Below, one piece after another: positions 35,360 through 42,794 of a stretch of DNA of 64,000 nucleotides (position 1 is its first letter; each line of letters begins with the position of its first letter). The stretch covers positions 62,001 to 126,000 of the forward strand of contig CANLRB010000011.1 of the NCBI GenBank assembly GCA_947493455.1, written 5' to 3'. The position numbers were made by a program, and so were the translations under genes. The stretch comes from an uncultured Pseudoalteromonas sp. (GTDB lineage: Bacteria > Pseudomonadota > Gammaproteobacteria > Enterobacterales > Alteromonadaceae). The notes under the pieces were generated by a model, which was not told where the DNA came from, ran no database searches, and saw only the letters and a program-made list of their open reading frames with translations.

Positions 35360-35564
35360 CGCATATTTCCCTTGTTGTTTTTGATACTACGCTTTTTAAT
35401 TATCTAAAGCGTTTTTTGTTCACTAGCATAATACAGCTAGGTATATAGTTGGTGTCAACATAAGTTAGATGAAGTTGCGGATATTTGGGTTTAAACCTTT
35501 CACTTATTGTGTGCGTCTAACTATAAATAGATAGAAAACGCGAGTCCAAAACAAGGAAAATCAA

Positions 35565-36227
35565 ATGAAACGTTTGTTATTACTTTCTCTCATTGCGGTT
35601 GCGACATTTTCAAGTGCGCATAATCATGAGAAAGACTTTATTGAAAGTAAAACATTGAATCTACCTGTTAAAGGCATTAGTTCATTTACCATAAAAGCGG
35701 GTGCGGGTAGTTTGGAATTGATAGGTGACGATACGCAGCAAATAAGTGTGGTGGCTGATATTTATCAAAAGAATACTTCACAGCCTTATTGTTTGTCGCT
35801 CGATGAAAATAACAATGAGGCGCTACTAAGCGCGAATACTTGTCACGATGATAATGAAACACAAATTAACTTAAAAGTGACACTGCCGCGAGAATTAGTT
35901 TCAACCATCTATGATTCATCAGGTAGTATTAAAGCCGAGAATACGAGTATTTCTGTGATAGAAGATACATCCGGTTCTATTTCAGTGATGAATAACGGCG
36001 TTAGTTTGCGCATAGAGGACGGTTCTGGAAAAATTGATATTGAAAACGTGACAGGCGATCTTGCAATTATCGATGGCTCTGGCGCGATTATTGTTAACCA
36101 AGTGACAGGTGACGTCACGGTGAATGATGGTTCAGGTAGTATTTCTGTCGATAATGCGCGCAGTTTTAAATTGATTGACGATGGCTCAGGTCAAGTGCGT
36201 TTGAATAATGTGAAGTCACAACACTAA
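35565..36227 (+). CDS. exported DUF4097-like beta-helical repeat protein
   Basis: The 220-residue protein has a signal peptide (MKRLLLLSLIAVATFSSA). From about residue 115 it has four to five short repeats built on D-G-S-G-x-I-x-V-x-x-V-x-G-D, typical of DUF4097/DUF2807 right-handed beta-helix adhesin-like proteins. Two cysteines (in PYCLSL and NTCHDD) may be bonded. The function is unknown. It is divergent from the M13 peptidase and ends before a small hairpin terminator. Confidence 0.76.
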   Translation: MKRLLLLSLIAVATFSSAHNHEKDFIESKTLNLPVKGISSFTIKAGAGSLELIGDDTQQISVVADIYQKNTSQPYCLSLDENNNEALLSANTCHDDNETQINLKVTLPRELVSTIYDSSGSIKAENTSISVIEDTSGSISVMNNGVSLRIEDGSGKIDIENVTGDLAIIDGSGAIIVNQVTGDVTVNDGSGSISVDNARSFKLIDDGSGQVRLNNVKSQH

Positions 36228-36240
36228 AAAAACTGAGCAG

Positions 36241-36265
36241 GAGCCGGTTTTTTTCGGCTCTTTAT
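36241..36265 (+). terminator. short hairpin terminator after the DUF4097-like gene
   Basis: GAGCCG pairs with CGGCTC across a T-rich loop, followed by TTTAT. The stem has only six pairs. Confidence 0.5.
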
Positions 36266-36367
36266 ACTTAACTCGCGGTTATATAAGTTATTTTTTGCTA
36301 TACTTTATTCAAATTAATGAAATAAGAAGTAAAAAACAGATAAAACAGCGAGGAGACATTATCACGC

Positions 36368-37726
36368 GTGAAAGCCATTAAATTAAATCAAGATGAAAAC
36401 CTATCGTTCAAAATTAGTTATCAATTACTACCAAAAGATACGCAACGTATCGACCTCTATTTTTCGCTACCTGTTGAGATGGGTATCAACACGAGTACGC
36501 TCAGTGAAGAGGACTATTTTCACTCAAGTGTCAAAAATCACAGTGCTTACTATAGCGAACAACTCCATTTACCGTTAGTGCGAAGCCGTTTTATTAGCCA
36601 AAATAAAGGGGAACAAACGGATTATCGCTTGAATTTAAATTTATACTCGTACCAAATTCGCATTGCCCTCGATGCAGATATTAAACAGGCGTTAAAGTTA
36701 AAAGAAGCAGAAGATTTTTACCCTATGGTAACCGAGCTGGTGGAGCAATTTAATGTGCTGATTAAAAAGCTACGTCGATATACGCCGCCAGATAAAAAGC
36801 TGAGTTCATTTTATGAGAATGCAGATAATTATCTTAGCTGGCACGCAGAACAAAGTTTTTTAAAACTACTCGCTAAAGGGCCTAAAAGCAGCGATTTTAC
36901 CCAAGAGCGTGAACGTTTATTCAACTTTTGTCGTGAGGAAAATCAATATCGCGCGGACAAAAAATATAATTCGCAAGTGACATTAGACGACCCGAATCGA
37001 ATCACTAATAAAATGCGCTTGTTGCAGCGGTTAATTGAGTATGGCGTTGTATTTAAAAAACAAACTCGGCATCTCAATTTAAACTTACAACGCTTAGTGC
37101 GAGGTGGTGTGACAGCAGTGATTATGGCGTTTGTGATGCTATTGGTGCTTAACGCCAAATCTAATTTCGCTGAGATAACGGCGGCATTAATTGCGCTACT
37201 GGGTGTTATTTATGGTCTTCGCGAAATCTTTAAAGATGACTTAACGCGCATTATTTGGCGACGTATTCAAAAAGGGCGGCCAAAGTGGCGCAATATTTAT
37301 ACTCATAGTGTGACTGATAAACGAATACACAGCCAAACCCTTTGGTTTGAACACATTAAAAAAAGCGACTTGCCAAAACCTGTACACGCATTATTTCAGC
37401 AACGCCGTCAACAAAATAAACAAGCTGCGCATCTTCTTCATTTTCGTTGCGATGCCAAAGTGTTAGTAAAAGAATACTTGCCAGGCTACGATGAAATACA
37501 GCAGCAAATTTACTTTAATTTAACGCCGTTTGTACGCTTTTTGAAAAAAGGCGCAGGGCGCTTATATAGTTTAGACGGGCAAAAGGTATCAGGGCAGGGT
37601 GTTGAACGGCGTTACCAAATTAACCTTATTTTGAGCCATCAAAAAAACGGTGAGCCACAACTTCAGCGTTATAAAATAACCCTCAACCGGTCGGAGATTG
37701 TTAACATAGAAGCCCTTGAGAGTTAG
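36368..37726 (+). CDS. membrane-anchored protein of unknown function
   Basis: The 452-residue protein has a soluble N-terminal half rich in charged residues (about 1-245). Two membrane helices lie at about 249-265 (TAVIMAFVMLLVLN) and 270-287 (AALIALLGVIYGLREIF). A C-terminal cytoplasmic half contains a basic RIIWRRIQKGRPKW segment right after the membrane and a late strand-rich domain. GTG 36368 is the likely start, with AGGAGA 11 bases upstream, a long spacing. I do not recognise a family. It may be a large conserved hypothetical of Alteromonadales. No obvious operon partner is present. Confidence 0.72.
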   Translation: MKAIKLNQDENLSFKISYQLLPKDTQRIDLYFSLPVEMGINTSTLSEEDYFHSSVKNHSAYYSEQLHLPLVRSRFISQNKGEQTDYRLNLNLYSYQIRIALDADIKQALKLKEAEDFYPMVTELVEQFNVLIKKLRRYTPPDKKLSSFYENADNYLSWHAEQSFLKLLAKGPKSSDFTQERERLFNFCREENQYRADKKYNSQVTLDDPNRITNKMRLLQRLIEYGVVFKKQTRHLNLNLQRLVRGGVTAVIMAFVMLLVLNAKSNFAEITAALIALLGVIYGLREIFKDDLTRIIWRRIQKGRPKWRNIYTHSVTDKRIHSQTLWFEHIKKSDLPKPVHALFQQRRQQNKQAAHLLHFRCDAKVLVKEYLPGYDEIQQQIYFNLTPFVRFLKKGAGRLYSLDGQKVSGQGVERRYQINLILSHQKNGEPQLQRYKITLNRSEIVNIEALES

Positions 37727-37731
37727 GGGCT

Positions 37732-38676
37732 TTAAACTACATAATCGATTTGCTGCATGAGGCCCGCACTTCCTTGGTTGTCGATATAAAAGCCGGTTTG
37801 GCGAATTGCGCCTTGCAGCTTGTCGCCGGAGCGTAAATTCATTGGGGTCGCCACACTATCAAGTGCAATGGCGCCAATATTTGCATCTGTTAAATCGATG
37901 ATTTCGTCTTGGGTGGTGTTTTTCTGCCAGACTTTCAGTTTACTGAAAATGGCATCTTGTTCATCGATAAAACCGTTGCCATCATCGTCGTACTGGGCCA
38001 GATCAGCAAAACCATTGCCACTTAACGCACCAAATAGTTCACTGCCGTCATCGATATGACCATTGTTATTTATATCCAGAGCAAGGTAACCATAGCCCTC
38101 TGCGAGCTTTGCAAATGACTCTTTTGTGCCGTCGGCATCAAGATCCAGCTGCATTTGTTCATTTGAGAGTTCGACAGCGCGATTGGTAAAACTAATTATA
38201 AGTGGGTCTTTCATTTCGACTGACTCAACACTGCGTTGATAACTGGTATATTCTTGGGCAAATTGCGATTTAAAACTAAATGCGATGGACTCACCGCTGG
38301 CAGTTTGAATGTTTCCTGAAAGGGTGAGGTTATTTGACTGGGCTTCATGATAATAACGTTCGACTAATATTTGATTATTTGACGCTTGCTCAGTAGTTAT
38401 GGGTGCCGCTTCTTCACTCACAGTGTTTAAACTTTCAGGTTCAAACCAATCGATTTCTTTGCCCGACAGTTTTTGCACTAATAATTTTAAAATATACAAA
38501 TGGGAATCTTTAATGCTTTCTAGGTCATCGAGGTGCGTTTCATCAAGCGGCTGTTGGTCTATATTTTGTAGTTGTTCTGAGGTCCCAGGAATTGATATTT
38601 CGCGGCGAAATTCAGCCCGTTCAATCTGACCATGGTAACTGTTTTCAAGCGCTATTTCCGCGTTTGCAATTTTCAT
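37732..38676 (-). CDS. VCBS/EF-hand-like calcium-binding protein, probably secreted or surface associated
   Basis: From ATG 38676 (AAAGG upstream) the protein has 314 residues and no signal peptide. The C-terminal part carries the characteristic D-x-D-x-D-G series: LDLDADGTKESF, then LALDINNNGHIDDGSELFG and YDDDGNGFIDEQDAIFSKLKVW. This is common at the ends of large RTX/VCBS-type proteins and in small stand-alone homologues. Calcium binding is likely. Export, if it occurs, would need a signal-peptide-independent route, which is not visible here. Longer upstream frame to 38778 lacks a ribosome site. Confidence 0.78.
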   Translation of the reverse strand: MKIANAEIALENSYHGQIERAEFRREISIPGTSEQLQNIDQQPLDETHLDDLESIKDSHLYILKLLVQKLSGKEIDWFEPESLNTVSEEAAPITTEQASNNQILVERYYHEAQSNNLTLSGNIQTASGESIAFSFKSQFAQEYTSYQRSVESVEMKDPLIISFTNRAVELSNEQMQLDLDADGTKESFAKLAEGYGYLALDINNNGHIDDGSELFGALSGNGFADLAQYDDDGNGFIDEQDAIFSKLKVWQKNTTQDEIIDLTDANIGAIALDSVATPMNLRSGDKLQGAIRQTGFYIDNQGSAGLMQQIDYVV

Positions 38677-38841
38677 AACTAACCTTTGACATGGTTGTGC
38701 ATAACAGCTTATCGGCGGGCCAAAATTTATATTAAGAATTTTGTTTAAAAAATACACATGAATTTGCCGTGACCACACATTAAACGCTTTACTCTTTGTT
38801 GTATCTGGTTATACTCAGAATCGTTTAAAATTGGTTAGGAG

Positions 38842-38988
38842 ATGACAAATGATAGTAGTAAACCTAACCGGGTCTTTACGCTAGAAAATAGCATTAAACC
38901 CGGTACTTTTGCCGGGGCCATCAGATTTTTATGCGGTGATGAAAACGTTGCTGCAGTTGTGCCCCCTTACATTCGAATTTTTTCGTAA
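38842..38988 (+). CDS. possible 48-residue leader ORF in a structured rsgA leader
   Basis: An ATG at 38842 opens a 48-codon frame (MTNDSSKPNRVFTLEN at the start) whose TAA at 38986-38988 overlaps the AAGGG ribosome site of the next gene. An AGGAG sits directly against this ATG, poorly spaced; it is better placed for the ATG at 38848, which opens only 11 codons in another frame. The region also forms two hairpins: ACCGGGT/ACCCGGT (38867-38904) and CCCTTAC/GTAAGGG (38964-38991). The second would hide the rsgA ribosome site. Either frame could serve as a regulatory leader. The coding status is uncertain. Confidence 0.3.
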   Translation: MTNDSSKPNRVFTLENSIKPGTFAGAIRFLCGDENVAAVVPPYIRIFS

Positions 38989-38997
38989 GGGTTTGCT

Positions 38998-40038
38998 ATG
39001 TCAAATTTTTATAATTTAAGCCAACTTGGTTGGCAACCATATTTTCAACAACAACTTTCACTTGAGCAAAACAATCACGCACATATCGCTCGTATCGTAG
39101 AACAGCAAAAGTCCGTTTATTTGCTGCAGTTGAGTGAAGCACAAGTCACGCTCGAAATTATTCCTACGATGCCCAAAATGGTGGTCGGAGACTGGCTGTT
39201 ACTTGATGACAACTTTCGATTTTCTAAATTACTCGAAAGAAAAACAAGTATTGTCCGTAAAGCTGCGGGGTTAAAGTCAAACTCGCAACTCATTGCAGCA
39301 AATGTTGATACTGTGTTTATCGTATGTTCACTCAATGAAGACTTTAACTTAAATCGAATCGAACGGTATTTGACATTAGTAAAACAAGTTGGCAGTGAAG
39401 CTGTTATCTTGTTAACTAAGAGCGATTTAATCAGTGATGTCGATTCATTTATTGAGCAGATACACTCGCTTGACTCTTTTTTAATGGTAGAGGCGATAAA
39501 CTGTCATAGTACAGAGACACTGACCCAGCTGGCCCCTTGGCTAAAGCCGGGGAGTACACTCGCCGTGATTGGTTCGTCAGGTGTAGGTAAGTCAACGCTT
39601 ACTAACTTGCTTTTGGGGTCAAGTATTCAAGAAACCGGTGCCATTCGCATGGATGATGGTAAAGGGCGTCATACGACCACAACACGCTCGCTGCATATCT
39701 GTGATAGTGGCTTTTTGATACTCGATACGCCAGGCATGCGCGAAGTACAATTAATTGACTGTGAACACGGTCTTAATGAAACCTTTAAAGATATTGCAGA
39801 GCTTGCAAATTCATGTCGTTTTCATGATTGTCGTCATGACAGTGAACCTCAATGTGCGGTCAGGGATGCGATTGAAGAGGGGAGTTTATCGCAACGTCGC
39901 TTTGATAATTTTATAAAGTTACAGCGCGAGCAAGCCCACAATAGTGCAACTGCATTTGAACGACGAACGCGAGATAAAGCGTTGAGTCAAATGTATAAGT
40001 CACACCAGAATCAAGCTCGTTTTGATAAAGGAAAGTAA
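38998..40038 (+). CDS. rsgA: ribosome small-subunit-dependent GTPase A (RsgA/YjeQ type)
   Basis: The 346-residue protein shows the circularly permuted GTPase order: G4 TKSD at 140-143 precedes the P-loop GSSGVGKST at 192-200, followed by GRHTTTTRSL and G3 LDTPGM. The C-terminal zinc-binding cysteines and histidine are in SCRFHDCRHDSEPQC. RsgA promotes late 30S subunit maturation. This version looks like the RsgA2-type paralogue rather than the copy usually next to orn or psd, so another rsgA may exist. Its ribosome site lies in the 3' arm of a leader hairpin. Confidence 0.9.
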   Translation: MSNFYNLSQLGWQPYFQQQLSLEQNNHAHIARIVEQQKSVYLLQLSEAQVTLEIIPTMPKMVVGDWLLLDDNFRFSKLLERKTSIVRKAAGLKSNSQLIAANVDTVFIVCSLNEDFNLNRIERYLTLVKQVGSEAVILLTKSDLISDVDSFIEQIHSLDSFLMVEAINCHSTETLTQLAPWLKPGSTLAVIGSSGVGKSTLTNLLLGSSIQETGAIRMDDGKGRHTTTTRSLHICDSGFLILDTPGMREVQLIDCEHGLNETFKDIAELANSCRFHDCRHDSEPQCAVRDAIEEGSLSQRRFDNFIKLQREQAHNSATAFERRTRDKALSQMYKSHQNQARFDKGK

Positions 40039-40048
40039 ATAAAAATAG

Positions 40049-40080
40049 CTAAGCCCAAGTGAAATGCAATTGGGCTTATA
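40049..40080 (+). terminator. terminator shared by rsgA and the DJ-1-type gene
   Basis: TAAGCCCAA pairs with TTGGGCTTA around an 11-base loop. T-rich sequence follows on both strands, suiting the convergent genes. Confidence 0.7.
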
Positions 40081-40090
40081 TTTCAATCAA

Positions 40091-41233
40091 TTATTTAGCT
40101 AAATTAGCCTGACTCTTGTTATTTAACTGAGTGATAATGGCTTTTGCCACATTAGCTGACGACAAGTAGTTTTGTCCCGTAATCACTCTGCCATCCACTT
40201 CAATATGTGAACCATCACGCGGGCCTGTGGTGAATTTACCGTTACGAGACTCGACTGTTTTACGCATTAAAAAAGGAAACTGTTTAAAGTAGTCGGCGTC
40301 CTGTTTTTCAAACTCTTCTGGATAGCCAGTAATCGTTTTATTTGTGACAAGATAGTCGCCATTTTTTAACGTGAGGTGAACAATTCCGGCAGTGCCATGA
40401 CACACGGATGAAATAATGCCTTGATGTTGTTCGTATATTTCCATGGTGAGTGCTGCTATTTCTGGGTTGTTAGGTACTTGATACATAGCGTTACTGCCAC
40501 CAATATAGTGCACGGCGGCGTAGTTTTTCGCATCAATTTGCGAGGCTGTTTTACTATTTTTTAATGCGTACATAAAATCGGTGTCGAATAAGTACTTAGT
40601 ATGATCAGGATTTGATGGGTCGATGTAAGCTAACGGCACTTCGCCGCCACTTGTCGATATAAAATCGATATCAAACCCAGCTTGATCAAAGGCATCGTAG
40701 GCATATACTAGTTCAGAAAAACTAGCCCCTGCTGGTAATTGCGTCTCGCCATGGGTGTTGGCACTTGAAACAATAAATAGAATACGTTTTTGTTGTCTAA
40801 CCGTCTGTTTTTGTGCTGCTTTACTGATAATTAGCCAACGTTTATCAAATTTCTTAAGTTGAATGTGGTCGATGTAACTGCGATTTTTATCCGGCATATT
40901 GATACGAACCGTCGCCGTTGCCACTGAATCGCGGATATTAATCGATAAGATATGACCGTCACGGCCGCTGTATTTGCCAAATAAATTTGGTTTGTTAAAC
41001 CATGATAAGTATTCAGCAAATGGAACTTGCCAGAATGGCTTTTTATCATGAGCTAGCAGTAAATTTGCGTCTTTATGAAATGCTTTTTCTAGCAACTTAG
41101 GTTGATAGTGACTGGTTCCTTGAATATATAAATTCAGCGTCTGGGTAACACCTTGATGTGCGGATTGAGCGAAACTAGTCGTCGCTATGGCTAATAAAAA
41201 ACATAATAGCGCGTTACGAATTAAGGAAAACAT
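40091..41233 (-). CDS. exported fusion of a lumazine-binding/NTF2-like domain with a DJ-1/PfpI domain
   Basis: The 380-residue protein has a signal peptide ending S-F-A. An NTF2-like/lumazine-binding-2 domain follows (about 25-140, LNLYIQGTSHYQPKLLEKAFH). The DJ-1/PfpI domain (about 150-370) has ILFIVSSANTHG, the probable nucleophile elbow GIISSVCHGTAGIV and a glutamate in ELVYAYDAF. Homologues of the second domain include chaperone-like Hsp31 and glyoxalase-type enzymes. The combination and periplasmic export are unusual. The reaction is not assignable. Confidence 0.8.
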   Translation of the reverse strand: MFSLIRNALLCFLLAIATTSFAQSAHQGVTQTLNLYIQGTSHYQPKLLEKAFHKDANLLLAHDKKPFWQVPFAEYLSWFNKPNLFGKYSGRDGHILSINIRDSVATATVRINMPDKNRSYIDHIQLKKFDKRWLIISKAAQKQTVRQQKRILFIVSSANTHGETQLPAGASFSELVYAYDAFDQAGFDIDFISTSGGEVPLAYIDPSNPDHTKYLFDTDFMYALKNSKTASQIDAKNYAAVHYIGGSNAMYQVPNNPEIAALTMEIYEQHQGIISSVCHGTAGIVHLTLKNGDYLVTNKTITGYPEEFEKQDADYFKQFPFLMRKTVESRNGKFTTGPRDGSHIEVDGRVITGQNYLSSANVAKAIITQLNNKSQANLAK

Positions 41234-41345
41234 ATAAACTCCGAAAATAAATGTGGAGTATTAAATTAACCGTAAGATGTTGTTTTATATATAATCGTTT
41301 ATAAATTCATATTCCTGAATTATAAATTAGCAATAAATAAATGGG

Positions 41346-42362
41346 TTAATTAATACATTTAGCCTGTTTTCTATACTGTGCCGGTGTAAGTCCGGTTTGT
41401 TTTTTAAATGCACTATAAAAGGTCGAGAGTGAGTTGTAACCTGAATTAAATGCGATGTCTTCAGTTTTTAGGTTATCTTCGAGCAATAATTGTTTGGCAT
41501 GTTCAATGCGATATTCATTGATAAACTGAACAAATGACTTTTGCAAATTATCGTTAATGAGTTGTGATAGTTGTGGCGACGACCAAGACAATTTTTTTGC
41601 TAATTGGGGCATCGTCAAGGTTGAATTTAAAAATACACGTTCTTGTTCAACGTAGGTTTTCAATTGTGCAATCATTTCATTTGCGAGTTCATTGTCGAAC
41701 TGTTTGTTATGGTATTTTGGCGCGCTATTAAGACGTTGTGTTTTCATGTAATTTACGCTGACTAACACGCTCAGTAATAATAATGTGGTAAAGATAAGCG
41801 CACCGCTGATATAAGATGTGTAACTTGCAAAGAAAAAAGCACTCCAGATAACAGCGTTGCTCGCGATGATCCCTGTTAACCAGTTTCGCACTGGAATATT
41901 AAAGACAGTTTGCGATGTGGGCGAACTACTATACAGTTTTATGCCACCGGCAATTAGATAGGCAAGCCAGATATAGTTAATTGCTTTATAGATAACTGTG
42001 CCCCATAACTGTGGGTAGTTGGTATAGGGAAATACAACGCCAACAATTGCAATTAAGGTGAGCGGGGCAATTACATGATATTTTGCGTAAGGCGACGAGT
42101 TTACAAAGGAGCGAATATAACAATAACAAATAGGCCCTATCAATAAGCATGCTGAGAGGCCTAGTTGTAGGATGTGTTTGGTGATATCGGGATTAAAGTA
42201 GAAAAACACCGATTTTAAAGTACGAATACTGAGCACTAAAACGAGCGCACACAGCCACCGGTTGTGTGGCAGCTTATTGATGAATAAATACACTGCGAGT
42301 AGCAGGCCGTTTAAACCACCAAATGCACTAAAAAGTAGGATAAGTTGTTGTGATATCGTCAT
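41346..42362 (-). CDS. membrane-embedded AraC-type regulator
   Basis: From ATG 42362 the protein has 338 residues. The N-terminal 220 residues contain six to seven membrane helices, and the C-terminal 105 residues form an AraC helix-turn-helix pair: MPQLAKKLSWSSPQLSQLIND, then KTEDIAFNSGYNSLSTFYSAFKKQTGLTPAQYR. Such 7TM-AraC proteins are common in Bacteroidetes and Alteromonadales and transduce membrane signals straight to DNA. The target is unknown; the DJ-1-type fusion gene downstream on the same strand is a candidate. The frame opens at GTG 42404. Confidence 0.84.
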   Translation of the reverse strand: MTISQQLILLFSAFGGLNGLLLAVYLFINKLPHNRWLCALVLVLSIRTLKSVFFYFNPDITKHILQLGLSACLLIGPICYCYIRSFVNSSPYAKYHVIAPLTLIAIVGVVFPYTNYPQLWGTVIYKAINYIWLAYLIAGGIKLYSSSPTSQTVFNIPVRNWLTGIIASNAVIWSAFFFASYTSYISGALIFTTLLLLSVLVSVNYMKTQRLNSAPKYHNKQFDNELANEMIAQLKTYVEQERVFLNSTLTMPQLAKKLSWSSPQLSQLINDNLQKSFVQFINEYRIEHAKQLLLEDNLKTEDIAFNSGYNSLSTFYSAFKKQTGLTPAQYRKQAKCIN

Positions 42363-42449
42363 GGGGCATTGCGCTTTGCCAAAATGATGCGCTAAAAAAA
42401 GCACTGTTTTTGTTATAGTAGCAAAACCCCATTAGCAAGATAAAGCGGA

Positions 42450-42647
42450 TTAACCGTTTTGTGTCGCGGTTGACTCTTTCTTGGTCTTAACGAATTTTTC
42501 GATACCTCTACCTGTGACAGCCCAAATAATTAAGCCACACCAAGCAATAATTGAAAAACCAGCGGGAATACAGGCTGCCGCGATAAGTTTTAAATGTTTA
42601 CGGTTAAAGAAAAAAGCTAGGAATGGTTACTTTTTAAAAGTAAGCAT
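42450..42647 (-). pseudogene. small membrane-protein gene interrupted by an in-frame TAA at codon 7
   Basis: ATG 42647 (with GGAAAG seven bases upstream) opens MLTFKK, then meets TAA at 42627-42629. The same frame continues for 58 more codons as a convincing small membrane protein: FFFNRKHLKLIAAACIPAG, then FSIIAWCGLIIWAVTGRGIE and a basic tail ending KESTATQNG, stopping at 42450-42452. One CAA-to-TAA change would explain it. It could also be readthrough, or translation from a non-standard start after the stop. The + strand frame over this stretch has poor coding quality and is rejected. Confidence 0.5.
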
Positions 42648-42794
42648 AAATCGCTTTCCAAGGAAAACTATCTTATTAACACGCAAAGTGGTGAAAAAAT
42701 TAATTTATTTATACGTCCTTTAGGCCGAGATCAAATCAGTGCTAGGATTCTTGTACTAAACTAAATTTATTCTTAGTTTTCGAGCTTATAACTT

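Noticed and set aside
42481-42723. 80-codon frame on the + strand before the TPR kinase
   Set aside because: It is the mirror of the minus-strand membrane-protein frame, has no ribosome site and an unlikely composition.
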